A DNA stretch of 64,000 nt, from positions 35,692 to 99,691 of the forward strand of contig JANWUS010000038.1 of the NCBI GenBank assembly GCA_024958715.1, read 5' to 3'. The stretch is from Cyanobium sp. FGCU52 (GTDB lineage Bacteria; Cyanobacteriota; Cyanobacteriia; PCC-6307; Cyanobiaceae). Shown here in pieces: positions 54,638 to 63,763 of this stretch. Position 1 is the first letter of the stretch; the number at the start of each line of letters is the position of its first letter. Position numbers and translations under genes: made by a program. The notes under the pieces were generated by a model. It saw nothing but the letters and a program-made list of their open reading frames with translations. It did not search any database and was not told where the DNA came from.

Positions 54638-57376
54638 ATGGGTACTGGCTCGCCTGCCCCGCCACCGGCCCCGGGGCAACGCGCCGACCGGTTGCGGACC
54701 TCCCTCTCCGGGCCACGCTGGCTCCGCTGGGTGCCCTGGATCGTGCTGGCGCTGGGCCTTGGCATCACGGCGCTCGAAGTGATGGGGAACCGGCGGATCG
54801 CCGCCCAGATCCTCCAGTTGCGCAGCGAGCAGGCCCACACCAGCGTCAACGCGGCTCTGCTCGACCAACTGGAGCGCACCGCCGGGCTGCTTCAGAGCCT
54901 TGGCACTGTGGCGGAAGGCTCCGGCAGTGGCCAGCGATTCACCACCGAGCTGGATCACATCCGTCATGGCCACTCCTTCCTGGAGGAGGGCCAGCCCGTG
55001 GCCTGGATCGGCATGGATGGCGCCGGCCGGCCGACCCTGCTCGGTCACCACCGCAAGGAAGGGGACCCGGACCAGAGCCTGAAGGCCTGGAGGAACGTAC
55101 TCACCCTGCCGCAGGTGCGCCGGGTGCTGGAGCGCTCCCGGGACGAGGACCGGCCCCTGCTCTCCGAGCCGATCCAGGAACAGATCGGCTCGGAGGTGCC
55201 CAGGGGCTCCTCGTTGATGCTGGTGGTTCCGATCTATGGCAGCGGCAATGGTCACGGCTACACCACGGCCAGCCGCCGCCGCGACCATCGGGGTTGGCTG
55301 GCGCTGCCGCTGAAGGTGGAGGCGCTGGTGGACGGGGCGCTGCGCACCTCCCAGTTCCAGATCAACGAACCGGTCGACATCCAGCTGTTCCGGGGCGACC
55401 GCGCCCGCAGCGATGCGCTGATCTACGACTCCACCGACGGTCGGCCGCCGGCCCCGATGGGCGGGGGCCTGCTGCGGCCGATGGAGGCCTTCGGCAGCCG
55501 CTGGCTGCTGGGCACCCGCCTCGCCTGGAGCGAGCGGGAGAACGACGGCCTGGACCCCTGGCCGCGGGTGTTGGCGGCGGGCCTCCTGCTCACCGCCCTG
55601 CTCACCGCCCTGCCCCACCGTCTGCTGGTTCTCAACCGGCGTCGCCAGCAGGCCCTCGAGCAGGTGCGCCTTTCCGCGGAGGCCTTCCGCCAGATCCAGG
55701 AGGGGGTGGTGATCGCCGATCCGGATGGCCGGCGCCGCATGGTGAACGCCGCGTACTGCCGGATGCTCGGCGTCGAGGAGGCTCAGCTGCTTCAGCCCGA
55801 CCGGCGCCTGCTGGATCAGGCCGACACCAGCCGCACGGGGACCGAGACGATCTGGCGGGCGGTGCGCAGCAGCGGTCGCTGGGAGGGGGAGATCTGGAAC
55901 CGGCGCGCCGATGGCAGCTCCTTCCCCGGCTGGCTGACGCTCCAGGCCCTCAGGGATGCCAGCGGGCAGGAGTCCCACACCCTGGCGACCCTGGTGGACC
56001 TCAGCCGGCTGCAGGAGAAGGACGACCGCCTGGCCCATCTGGGCTTCCACGATCCCCTCACCGGGGTGGCCAACCTGCGGCTGGCGCGGCTGCGGCTGGA
56101 GGAAGCGATCCGCCGCCCCGGCACGGGACTGCACATCTTCTGGATCGGTCTCGACGGGCTCCAGCGCATCAACCACAGCTTCGGCCACGAGCAGGGCGAT
56201 CGGGTGCTGGAATCTGTGGCCCGGCGGCTCGAGCACTGGGTGGGCGAGCGGGATCTGCTGGCCCGGGCGGGGAACGACGAATTCGTGCTGCTGCGCGAGC
56301 GCCGCGCCGGCGAGGACGACCCCGCGGCCCTGGCCCATGCCCTGATCGACAGCCTGCGGCCGCCGCTGCGGATCGGGGCCGGCATGGAACTGGAGCTCAG
56401 CGGCTGTGCGGGCGTGAGCATCTGTCCCGCCCATGGCAGCGATGCCGGCGTGCTGCTGCAGTACGCCGCCACCGCCCTGAGTGAGGCCAAGCGCAACGGC
56501 CCGGCCAGCGTCAGCCTCTACGACCCCCAGCTCACGCAGCAGTACCAGCGACGCGTTCAGCTGGAGAGTGCGCTGCAGCACGCGATCGCCCGGGACGAGC
56601 TGCGGCTTGTGTATCAACCCCAGACCGATGGCGAGGGCCGGCTGATGGGGGCGGAATGCCTGCTGCGCTGGACCAGTCCCGACCTGGGGGAGGTGTCGCC
56701 TGGCCTGTTCATCCCGGTCGCGGAGGCCACGGGCCTGATCCATCAGATCGGCACCTGGGTGCTGGAGATGGCCTGCCGCCAGGCGGCCGGATGGCGGCAG
56801 CAGGGCCTGGAGCCCCCACCGCTGGCGGTGAACGTGTCCAGCCGTCAGCTTCAGGATCCCGGCAGGGATCTGGCCGAGAGGGTGCGTCAGGAGCTCGACC
56901 GCAGCGCTCTGCCGGCCCGTCAGTTGGAGATCGAGTTCACCGAGTCGTGCCTGCTGCCCGCCAGCGGGGCCCTGGAAATGATGGAGCGGCTGGCGGCGAT
57001 GGGCGTCAGCCTGGCGGTCGACGACTTCGGCACCGGCTTCTCCTCCCTCGGCGTGCTGCACCGCTTCCCGATCCGGCGGCTGAAGATCGACCGCGCCTTC
57101 ATCACCGGCATCGAGCGGCGCGACTCCTCGCAGGCGATCGTGAAGTCGATCCTGGCAATGGCCCGCGAACTGGGCCTCGACACCCTGGCGGAAGGGGTGG
57201 AGCGGCCCGAGGAGCGTCAGTGGCTTCAGCAGCACGGCTGCGACAGCTTCCAGGGCTTCCTGTTCAGCCGCCCCCTGAGCGCGGAAGCCTTCGCCACACT
57301 CCTTTCCCAGCCCGATCGGCGCCTGCCGCTGGCCGCCGCCCCCGCCGAACCGGTGGCCCTGGGTCCCGACGCCTGA
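54638..57376 (+). CDS. CHASE-like / PAS / GGDEF / EAL membrane signalling protein
   Basis: 912 residues. Helix 1 at about 27-48, a periplasmic CHASE-like domain to about 305, helix 2 at 309-330, PAS at about 345-450, GGDEF at about 460-620 and EAL at about 640-890. The GGDEF motif is GNDEF (about 545), probably poor in cyclase activity. The EAL part has ECLLR, NVSSRQL, EFTES, DDFGTGFSSL and EGVE, so c-di-GMP breakdown is likely. It probably senses an outside signal. Confidence 0.88.
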   Translation: MGTGSPAPPPAPGQRADRLRTSLSGPRWLRWVPWIVLALGLGITALEVMGNRRIAAQILQLRSEQAHTSVNAALLDQLERTAGLLQSLGTVAEGSGSGQRFTTELDHIRHGHSFLEEGQPVAWIGMDGAGRPTLLGHHRKEGDPDQSLKAWRNVLTLPQVRRVLERSRDEDRPLLSEPIQEQIGSEVPRGSSLMLVVPIYGSGNGHGYTTASRRRDHRGWLALPLKVEALVDGALRTSQFQINEPVDIQLFRGDRARSDALIYDSTDGRPPAPMGGGLLRPMEAFGSRWLLGTRLAWSERENDGLDPWPRVLAAGLLLTALLTALPHRLLVLNRRRQQALEQVRLSAEAFRQIQEGVVIADPDGRRRMVNAAYCRMLGVEEAQLLQPDRRLLDQADTSRTGTETIWRAVRSSGRWEGEIWNRRADGSSFPGWLTLQALRDASGQESHTLATLVDLSRLQEKDDRLAHLGFHDPLTGVANLRLARLRLEEAIRRPGTGLHIFWIGLDGLQRINHSFGHEQGDRVLESVARRLEHWVGERDLLARAGNDEFVLLRERRAGEDDPAALAHALIDSLRPPLRIGAGMELELSGCAGVSICPAHGSDAGVLLQYAATALSEAKRNGPASVSLYDPQLTQQYQRRVQLESALQHAIARDELRLVYQPQTDGEGRLMGAECLLRWTSPDLGEVSPGLFIPVAEATGLIHQIGTWVLEMACRQAAGWRQQGLEPPPLAVNVSSRQLQDPGRDLAERVRQELDRSALPARQLEIEFTESCLLPASGALEMMERLAAMGVSLAVDDFGTGFSSLGVLHRFPIRRLKIDRAFITGIERRDSSQAIVKSILAMARELGLDTLAEGVERPEERQWLQQHGCDSFQGFLFSRPLSAEAFATLLSQPDRRLPLAAAPAEPVALGPDA

Positions 57377-57404
57377 GCGGCCGCTCCATTCGTAAAGTTC
57401 CGTG

Positions 57405-58550
57405 ATGGGATCCTCAGCCGGCCACGACGTCCCCGCCCCTGCCAACCTGGCGGTGCACCTCGGTGTGCACCGCCACGCCATCGCCCCGGCCCGGGTGCTG
57501 CGGGGCCCGGGCGCCTGGTCCCAGGCCCTCGCGCTGCTCCCCGCCCTGGTGCAGCGCCCGCTGCTGCTGGGCCGCAGCGCCGCCACGGCGCCCCTGCGGG
57601 AGCGGCTGCGGACCGACGCCGAGGCGGTGGGCCTGGCGGTGCGACCCGCCGTGCTGGAGCACGACTGCTGCGAGCGCGACCTCACCCGGCTGGCGGCCGA
57701 GGCCGCGGGCTGCGATGGCGTGATCGCCGTGGGCGGCGGCAAGGTGCTGGATGCCGGCAAGCTGCTGGCGCACCGTCTCGGGATGGCCTGCATCACGGTG
57801 CCCACCAGCGCGGCCACCTGCGCCGGCTGGACAGCGCTGGCCAACCTCTATTCGCCCGAGGGCGCCTTTGAGGGGGACGTGGCCCTGGAGCGCTGCCCCG
57901 ATCTGCTGGTCTTCGACCACGATCTGGTGCGGCAGGCGCCGGCCCGCACCCTGGCCAGCGGCGTGGCCGATGCCATGGCCAAGTGGTACGAGGCGTCGGT
58001 GAGCAGCGGCGCCAGCGACGACGGGCTGGTGCAGCAGGCCGTGCAGATGGCCCGGGTGCTGCGCGATCAGCTGCTGCTGGAGTCCCGCGAGGCCCTGGCC
58101 GATTGCCATGGCTCCGCCTGGGTGCGGGTGGCCGAGGGCTGCGCCCTCACCGCCGGGGTGATCGGTGGGATCGGCGGTGCCCGCTGCCGCACCGTGGCCG
58201 CCCATGCCGTGCACAACGGCCTCACCCAGCTCGCCGCCAGCCACGGCCATCTCCACGGCGAGAAGGTGGGTTTCGGCATCCTGGTGCAGCTGCGGCTGGA
58301 GGAGCTGGTGGGGGGCAGCGGCCTGGCGGCCCAGGCCCGCCGCCAGCTGATCCCCTTCTTCCGCGACCTCGGGCTGCCCACCACCCTGGCCGACCTCGGG
58401 CTGGGGGCTGCCCGGCTCGAGGAGCTCACCACGGCCGCAGCCTTCGCCTGCCGCGCCCACTCCGATCTGCACCATCTGCCCTTCCCGGTGGCGGTCCCCG
58501 ATCTGCTCGCTGCCCTGGTGAGCACCACCGCCGAGCGGCAAACGGCGTGA
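57405..58550 (+). CDS. Iron-containing alcohol dehydrogenase family (GldA-like)
   Basis: 381 residues from ATG 57405 (GTG 57402 possible). GVIAVGGGKVLDAGK binds NAD, TVPTSAATCAGWTA and the metal His set in HAVHNGL and HLHGEKVGFG are GldA-type. It reduces or oxidises a polyol or hydroxyketone; glycerol dehydrogenase is a common match, not proven. Its stop overlaps the next start as GTGA. Confidence 0.82.
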   Translation: MGSSAGHDVPAPANLAVHLGVHRHAIAPARVLRGPGAWSQALALLPALVQRPLLLGRSAATAPLRERLRTDAEAVGLAVRPAVLEHDCCERDLTRLAAEAAGCDGVIAVGGGKVLDAGKLLAHRLGMACITVPTSAATCAGWTALANLYSPEGAFEGDVALERCPDLLVFDHDLVRQAPARTLASGVADAMAKWYEASVSSGASDDGLVQQAVQMARVLRDQLLLESREALADCHGSAWVRVAEGCALTAGVIGGIGGARCRTVAAHAVHNGLTQLAASHGHLHGEKVGFGILVQLRLEELVGGSGLAAQARRQLIPFFRDLGLPTTLADLGLGAARLEELTTAAAFACRAHSDLHHLPFPVAVPDLLAALVSTTAERQTA

Positions 58551-59458
58551 GTCAGACCGCGGGGGGAACACCGGGTGACTGGCGCGCCGGCCAGGCGCTG
58601 GTGGAGAAGGCCGCCGCCGAGTTGCTCGATCCCCAGGGCCGGGCGCTGGCGGCCACCGTGACCTGGTGGGAGCTTCCCGGGCTGGACCCCGAACTGCGCT
58701 GGCCCGTGGCCGTGCTTGGGGAGGGGCCGCTGCTGCTGCTGCTGCATGGCTTCGACAGCTCCTTCCTCGAGTTCCGGCGCCTGGCGCCGCTGCTGGCCGC
58801 CCACCACCGGCTGATCATCCCCGACCTGCACGGCTTCGGCTTCAGCCCGCGGCCCACCGCGGCGGAGCAGGGCCCGGCGGCGGTGCTGGCCCATCTGGAG
58901 GCGCTGCTGGAACGGCTCCGTCAGGAAGGGATCGCTGGCCCCCTCGGGCTGATCGGCGCCTCGATGGGGGGCTCGGTGGCGGTGGAACTGGCGCGGCGCC
59001 AGCCGGAGCGCTTCGAGCGTCTGCTGCTGCTGGCACCGGCCGGGCTCACCGGCCGCCCGATGCCCCTGCCGCCGCTGCTCGATGGGCTGGGCGTGCGCTT
59101 CCTGGCCCTGCCTGGTGTGCGGCGTGGCCTGTGCCGCAGCGCCTTCGCCGATCCCGAAGCCGCCGTGGGCCCCCCCGAACTGGAGATCGCCTCGCTGCAT
59201 CTGGCCACCCCGGGCTGGGCCGAGGCCCTGCGGCGCTTCGCGCGCTCCGGCGGCTTCGCCGGCTGCGGCGCCCCGCTGCCGCGCCTGCCGCTGCGGGTGC
59301 TGTGGGGAGCCGATGACCGGATCCTGCGCGCACCCCAGAAGCAGGCCGCCCTGGCGCTGCTGGGCGAGCGGGTGGAGGAGCTGGCCGCCTGCGGTCACCT
59401 GCCCCACATCGATCAACCGGAGCTGGTGGCGACCCGCTGGCGCACCCAGGCCGACTGA
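58547..59458 (+). CDS. Alpha/beta hydrolase
   Basis: 303 residues, GTG start inside the previous stop (GTGA). LLLLLHGFDSSFLEFRRL gives the oxyanion hole, GASMGG the nucleophile Ser, LWGADD the Asp and CGHLPHIDQP the His. Similar to plastid and cyanobacterial hydrolases near chlorophyll or lipid metabolism, substrate unknown. In an operon with the dehydrogenase. Confidence 0.8.
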   Translation: MSQTAGGTPGDWRAGQALVEKAAAELLDPQGRALAATVTWWELPGLDPELRWPVAVLGEGPLLLLLHGFDSSFLEFRRLAPLLAAHHRLIIPDLHGFGFSPRPTAAEQGPAAVLAHLEALLERLRQEGIAGPLGLIGASMGGSVAVELARRQPERFERLLLLAPAGLTGRPMPLPPLLDGLGVRFLALPGVRRGLCRSAFADPEAAVGPPELEIASLHLATPGWAEALRRFARSGGFAGCGAPLPRLPLRVLWGADDRILRAPQKQAALALLGERVEELAACGHLPHIDQPELVATRWRTQAD

Positions 59459-59520
59459 TCCAGCTCCCACCGGCGGGGGCCCCGCATCCGCCACATTGGG
59501 ACGAGTCCGTTGCCTGCCCG

Positions 59521-59970
59521 ATGGCCCCAGCCCTGACCTCCCTGCTCGGCCTGCTGGTGGCCCTGCTGCTGCTGCTTCCCGGGGCCGGAACGGCCGGAGC
59601 GTCGCTGCTGCATCTGGAGGGCCCGGTTCCCGGCGATCTGGGGGTGCGGCAGGGCCATCTGGCCCCCTGCCCCTCGCCGGCCCACTGCGCCCGGGAGGTG
59701 TGGCCGGTGAGCGATCCCTCGGCCGCCCTGGCGGCCCTGCTGCCGGCCGTGCTCTCCCTCGACGGCGTGGAGCTGGTGGAGACGGGGGACGACTACATCC
59801 ACGCCACCGCCACCAGCCGCCTGTTCGGCTTCGTCGACGATCTGGAGGTGCACGCCGACGCCGGCGCCGGCGTGCTCGAAGTGCGCTCGGTGTCGCGGCT
59901 GGGCGATTCCGACCTGGGGGTGAACGCCCGCAGGCTCGCCACCCTGCGCCGCTCGCTGCCCGGGGGCTGA
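59521..59970 (+). CDS. Exported DUF1499 protein
   Basis: 149 residues with a signal peptide (about 1-27). DDYIHATATSRLFGFVDDLE and VRSVSRLGDSDLGVNARR are the two DUF1499 blocks, found in cyanobacteria and chloroplasts. Function unknown. Two Cys near 49 and 56 could pair. Confidence 0.82.
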   Translation: MAPALTSLLGLLVALLLLLPGAGTAGASLLHLEGPVPGDLGVRQGHLAPCPSPAHCAREVWPVSDPSAALAALLPAVLSLDGVELVETGDDYIHATATSRLFGFVDDLEVHADAGAGVLEVRSVSRLGDSDLGVNARRLATLRRSLPGG

Positions 59971-59973
59971 GCC

Positions 59974-60201
59974 TCAGTCCTCCCCGCCCTCTCCCCCTTC
60001 GCCACCCTCTTCCCTTTCATCGCTCTCTCCGCCTTCGCCCCCTTCCCCGCCTTTCTCCTTCTCGGGGTTGGCGGGCGCGCCCATCGAGGGAGTGTCCTGC
60101 TCACCCCCTTCGCCAGCGTCCTTCGGGCCGCCGAAGCAACCCGTCAGGCCGGTCATCAGGCCGGCGCCGGCGAGGAAGAGAGCGATGCTGGAGCGAACCA
60201 T
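59974..60201 (-). CDS. Small acidic lipoprotein
   Basis: 75 residues: hydrophobic start, lipobox GLTGC (Cys22), then a Gly-Glu-Asp-rich low-complexity tail with repeated GGEGGEGG units. The tail is likely unfolded and negatively charged. The stop is 3 nt from the convergent DUF1499 stop. Confidence 0.6.
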   Translation of the reverse strand: MVRSSIALFLAGAGLMTGLTGCFGGPKDAGEGGEQDTPSMGAPANPEKEKGGEGGEGGESDEREEGGEGGEGGED

Positions 60202-60264
60202 CCGAGCGGAGCAGCGTCAGCGGCCATTGTTGGCATCCGCCACGTCCGATGCGCGCCGATCGTC

Positions 60265-60285
60265 ACCGATCCCTGTGCCATCGGT
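60265..60285. promoter_or_regulatory. Inverted repeat ACCGAT-N9-ATCGGT
   Basis: Lies in the 124-bp gap between the acidic lipoprotein and the dioxygenase, 40 nt before the latter. Arms extend as GTCACCGAT and ATCGGTCAC with one mismatch. Operator-like. Confidence 0.4.
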
Positions 60286-60325
60286 CACGCTCCCCCTCCC
60301 TCCGCACGCCTCTCCAGCAGCCGCG

Positions 60326-60991
60326 ATGCGCTTCCGCCTCGAACCCCTGCTTCCCCCCGACCGCGTGGCCGAACTGCAGACGGCCCTGCAGGCGGCCGAC
60401 GCCCCCTGGCGGCACGGGGAGGAGACCGCCGGGTGGCATGCCCGCACCGTGAAGAACAACCACCAGCTCGACCGCCGCTCACCGCTGCACGCCGCCCTGG
60501 CGCAGCCACTCATCGACGCCCTGCTGGAGCATCCGCTGTTCCGCTCCGCCGCCCTGCCGGTGCGGGTGCACAACCTGCGGTTCAGCCGGGCCTCCGCCGG
60601 CGAGGGCTACGGCCGCCATGTGGACAACGCTTTCATGGCCGAGGGCCGCTCCGACCTTTCGTTCACGGTGTTCCTCTCCGATCCCGCCACCTATGAGGGA
60701 GGGGATCTGGTGCTGGAGCACCCCGACCGGGAGGAGGCGGTGCGGCTGCCGGCGGGGCATGCCTTCGTGTATCCCTCCACCCTTCTGCACCGGGTGGAAC
60801 CGGTGCGCAGCGGCACCCGGCTGGTGGCGGTGGGCTGGGTGCAGAGCCGGATCCGGCGCAGCGAGGAGCGGGAACTGCTGTTCGAGCTCGACACCGCCCG
60901 CCGCACCCTGTTCGCGCGGGAGGGCAAGAGCGAGGTGTTCGACCTGCTCTGCCGCAGCTACGCCAACCTGCTGCGCCTCTGGGGCGAGTGA
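60326..60991 (+). CDS. Fe(II)/2-oxoglutarate dioxygenase, PiuC/PKHD type
   Basis: 221 residues. Iron ligands: GYGRHVDNA (His98, Asp100) and LHRVEPV (His155), with the 2-oxoglutarate Arg shortly after (RSGTRL). NNHQLDR and EGGDLVLEH are PKHD-hydroxylase blocks. Homologues (PiuC) neighbour iron uptake genes in other bacteria; here the context is neutral. The last 4 nt overlap a possible GTG of the next gene. Confidence 0.85.
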   Translation: MRFRLEPLLPPDRVAELQTALQAADAPWRHGEETAGWHARTVKNNHQLDRRSPLHAALAQPLIDALLEHPLFRSAALPVRVHNLRFSRASAGEGYGRHVDNAFMAEGRSDLSFTVFLSDPATYEGGDLVLEHPDREEAVRLPAGHAFVYPSTLLHRVEPVRSGTRLVAVGWVQSRIRRSEERELLFELDTARRTLFAREGKSEVFDLLCRSYANLLRLWGE

Positions 60992-61068
60992 TCGCCACCG
61001 AGGCGAAGGAGAGGGCCCCGACACGGCGGCGAATCCGTCAGAGTCAGCGCCAGATCCGCTGGCCGCCG

Positions 61069-61401
61069 ATGACATCCGCTTCCGACTCCCCTGCGCCGGA
61101 TCGGCTCGACGCCGCGGCCCGCAAGGCGGTGCTGGCGGCCTCCGCCCCCTGGCTGGCGGCCCTGCTCAACCTGGTGCCGGGGCTGGGCAGCGGCTACATC
61201 TACCAGCGGCGCTGGCGGGCCTACTGGATCACCTCGGCTGTGGCCACCAGCTGGTTCGTGCTCGGGGCCGTGCTCGGCTCCGGCGGCGAGGCGGGAACCG
61301 CCCCGCGGGATCAGCTGATCGGCCTGGCGGGCCTGCTGCTGCTGGCCGCGGTGACGATGACCGAGGCCTTCCTGGCGGGTCGCAAGGCGCGCATGGACTG
61401 A
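61069..61401 (+). CDS. Small membrane protein
   Basis: 110 residues from ATG 61069; a GTG at 60988 would add 27. LNLVPGLGSGYIYQRRWRAYWI is typical of the short membrane proteins with a GLG-Y turn found in cyanobacteria. Two to three helices. Function unknown. Confidence 0.6.
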   Translation: MTSASDSPAPDRLDAAARKAVLAASAPWLAALLNLVPGLGSGYIYQRRWRAYWITSAVATSWFVLGAVLGSGGEAGTAPRDQLIGLAGLLLLAAVTMTEAFLAGRKARMD

Positions 61402-61445
61402 AATCCGGAGCCGATCTGATAGGAGAGCGCTATCTGCGCGGCGGC

Positions 61446-62141
61446 ATGAGCAGCGATCCCTTCCAAGATCCCGGACCCGGTTCCGCCTCCGGCGAGGCAG
61501 GCGCTTCCGCTTCCCCCCCGGAGGGCGGGGGCCCGGTGCTGCGTCTGCTGGCCCGGGGTCTCGAGCTCTGGCTGCGCCAGCAGTGCGAGGCCATCGGCCA
61601 TCTGGAGATCCAGCTGACGGGCTCGGCCGCCGCCCTGCTGCGCGGACGGCTGGAGGGGGTGAGCCTCAACGCTCGGCGGGTGGTGTTTCGTCAGCTGGAG
61701 TTCGAGGAGGTGGAACTGCGCAGCGAGCCGATCCGGGTGCGCATGGGTCCGCTGCTTCGCAGCCAGGCCGTGCAGCTGGATCACCCCTTCCGGATCCGCG
61801 GCCGGGTGGCCTTCAGCGGCGAGGGCCTGAACCGCTCCCTCGCCGCCAGCGAATGGCGCAGCCTCGGCGACGGCCTGGCCGAGCAGCTGCTCGGGCTCAC
61901 GCCGCTGCGGAGCCTGGCGATCGATGGCGACCGGCTGCTGCTCTCGGCCTGCGGAGTGGCGTCGGAGGAACCGATCCGGATCGAGGCCAGCCTGGGCGCC
62001 GCCGAGGGCACGGTGGAAGTGCGGGCCCTCGACGGCGGCCCCACCGCCCGCCTGCCGATGGACCCGAACGTGAGCATCGAGCGGGCCGAACTGGGGCAGG
62101 GCCGCCTCCAGCTGGAAGGCGAGGCGAGGGTGTCCCCCTGA
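61446..62141 (+). CDS. DUF2993 domain protein
   Basis: 231 residues. Begins with a disordered Gly/Pro/Ser tail to about residue 28, then the long alternating pattern (LELWLRQQCEAIGHLEIQL, GRLEGVSLNARRVVFRQLEF) of DUF2993 (LmeA-like tubular lipid-binding folds). It may bind lipid. Four strand-rich blocks follow. Confidence 0.75.
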   Translation: MSSDPFQDPGPGSASGEAGASASPPEGGGPVLRLLARGLELWLRQQCEAIGHLEIQLTGSAAALLRGRLEGVSLNARRVVFRQLEFEEVELRSEPIRVRMGPLLRSQAVQLDHPFRIRGRVAFSGEGLNRSLAASEWRSLGDGLAEQLLGLTPLRSLAIDGDRLLLSACGVASEEPIRIEASLGAAEGTVEVRALDGGPTARLPMDPNVSIERAELGQGRLQLEGEARVSP

Positions 62142-62164
62142 AGGGCGCTCAGGCGTGCACGGCC

Positions 62165-63082
62165 TCAGGAGCGCTGCAGCACCGGCAGCAGCAGCGTGAC
62201 CAGCGAATAGACCACCGCCGGCACGAACAGGTAGCTGTCGATTCGATCGAGGATGCCGCCGTGGCCGGGGATGGCGTCGCCCGAATCCTTGAGGCCGGCG
62301 TCGCGCTTCATCATTGATTCGGTGAGATCGCCCACCAGGGCGAACAGCGACACCACGATCCCCAGCCCGGCTCCGATCAGCCAGCCCGGCCGCCAGCCCA
62401 GCCACAGCCCCCCCAGGGCTCCCACCAGGGCCGCACAGGCCACGCCGCCGAGGGCACCCTCCACGGTCTTGCCCGGGGAGATGGGCGAGAGGGGCCGGCG
62501 GCCCCAGCGGCGGCCGATGGCGTAGGAGCCGATGTCGGTGGCGACGATCAGGAAGCAGGCCAGCAGGGTGAGGGCCAGGCCCGAGGTCCAGGGCCAGGGG
62601 GTGCCCAGCACGGAGCCGGAGAGGTTCGGGGCCAGGGCCGGATCGGCCAGGTCGCGCAGCTTGATCCAGTGGCTGGGCAGGAAGCCGAGATAGAAGAGGC
62701 CGAATACCGAGGCGGCGATGTCGGCGATCGTGCCCGTCTCGGGCTGCAGCAGCAGCCAGCCGCAGATCACGGCCCCGGAGGCCGGCAGCACCGCCGCCGC
62801 CACGTCGCCCACCACCCCGTGGGCCGGCCAGCCGTTGCCCGCTGCCGCCTGGGTGGTGAACAGCAGCAGCTGCACCGCCACGAGGGTGGTCTTGGTGGCC
62901 GCTCGGATGCCCTTGAACCGGGCCATGCGGAAGAACTCCAGCAGGCCCAGATGCACGATCACCCCCACCGCGGCGGTGAACCACCAGCCGCCGAGCATCA
63001 CCACCACGAAGCCGATGCCGCCGGCGGCCCAGCCGCTGGCCAGGCGCGCCAGGGAAGTGGCGGTGCGGGGACGGGGAAGCAA
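62165..63082 (-). CDS. cdsA: Phosphatidate cytidylyltransferase
   Basis: 305 residues, eight helices. The C-terminal signature SMMKRDAGLKDSGDAIPGHG followed by GILDRIDSY is the CdsA motif. It makes CDP-diacylglycerol for phospholipids. Convergent with the DUF2993 gene (23 bp). Confidence 0.92.
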   Translation of the reverse strand: MLPRPRTATSLARLASGWAAGGIGFVVVMLGGWWFTAAVGVIVHLGLLEFFRMARFKGIRAATKTTLVAVQLLLFTTQAAAGNGWPAHGVVGDVAAAVLPASGAVICGWLLLQPETGTIADIAASVFGLFYLGFLPSHWIKLRDLADPALAPNLSGSVLGTPWPWTSGLALTLLACFLIVATDIGSYAIGRRWGRRPLSPISPGKTVEGALGGVACAALVGALGGLWLGWRPGWLIGAGLGIVVSLFALVGDLTESMMKRDAGLKDSGDAIPGHGGILDRIDSYLFVPAVVYSLVTLLLPVLQRS

Positions 63083-63134
63083 GGGGAGAGAGGGGGCGCG
63101 GGGCGGTGGGTGGCGGTCCGGGGTGGAGCCGGGA

Positions 63135-63752
63135 TCAGGCGCGCTCGGCGGCGATCACGAACAGCGGTTCGGCCGCCGCCAGCTTGGCCTGACTGCCGCG
63201 TCTCTGCATCCGGTGGACCGTGGCCTGCACCACCTGCACCGCCAGGGCCCCCAGCTGGGCGAGCTGGTCGGTGGCATCCACCAGGCCCTCGAGGTCGACG
63301 GTGCTGATCACAAGCCGGCCGCCGGGCTGCAGCGGCGCCCAGACGGACTGCAGCACCTCCCGCAGCGGTCGTCCCACCTCCAGCAGCACCCGGTCGGGGC
63401 CGGGGGGAAGCAGGGCCAGGTCGGCGGGCGCCTGGCCCTGATGGATGTGGAGGTTGGCGATGCCGAAGCGGCGACGGTTGCGTTCCAGCAGCTCGATCGC
63501 CTCGGGATCGCGCTCCAGGGTGTGCACGGCGCCGGCGGGCAGCAGCCGGGCGATCTCCAGCGCCAGGGCGCCGGTGCCGCCGCCCACGTCCCACACCAGC
63601 GAATCGGCCCGGGGACGCAGATGGGCCAGCAGCATCACCCGCAGTTCCATCGGTGTGGGACTGAAGCCCGGCGCATCCTCGAAGGCGGCATCGGGCAGAC
63701 CCGGGGTGACGAAGTCCCAGTGGAAGGGCAACGGAGGATCGGCTTCGCCCAA
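63135..63752 (-). CDS. cbiT: Precorrin-6Y C15-methyltransferase subunit CbiT
   Basis: 205 residues. GFSPTPMELRVMLLAHLR is the CbiT start and VWDVGGGTGALALEIA the SAM loop (GGGTG about 57-61). It methylates C15 with decarboxylation in corrin (B12 or pseudo-B12) synthesis. CbiE is not in the window. Lies between cdsA and a decarboxylase on the same strand. Confidence 0.85.
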   Translation of the reverse strand: MGEADPPLPFHWDFVTPGLPDAAFEDAPGFSPTPMELRVMLLAHLRPRADSLVWDVGGGTGALALEIARLLPAGAVHTLERDPEAIELLERNRRRFGIANLHIHQGQAPADLALLPPGPDRVLLEVGRPLREVLQSVWAPLQPGGRLVISTVDLEGLVDATDQLAQLGALAVQVVQATVHRMQRRGSQAKLAAAEPLFVIAAERA

Positions 63753-63763
63753 CGGACCCCGCC

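Noticed and set aside
54551..57844. 1097-residue minus-strand frame opposite the GGDEF-EAL gene
   Set aside because: Antisense shadow; no start context, no domain, and the sense strand encodes a clear four-domain protein.
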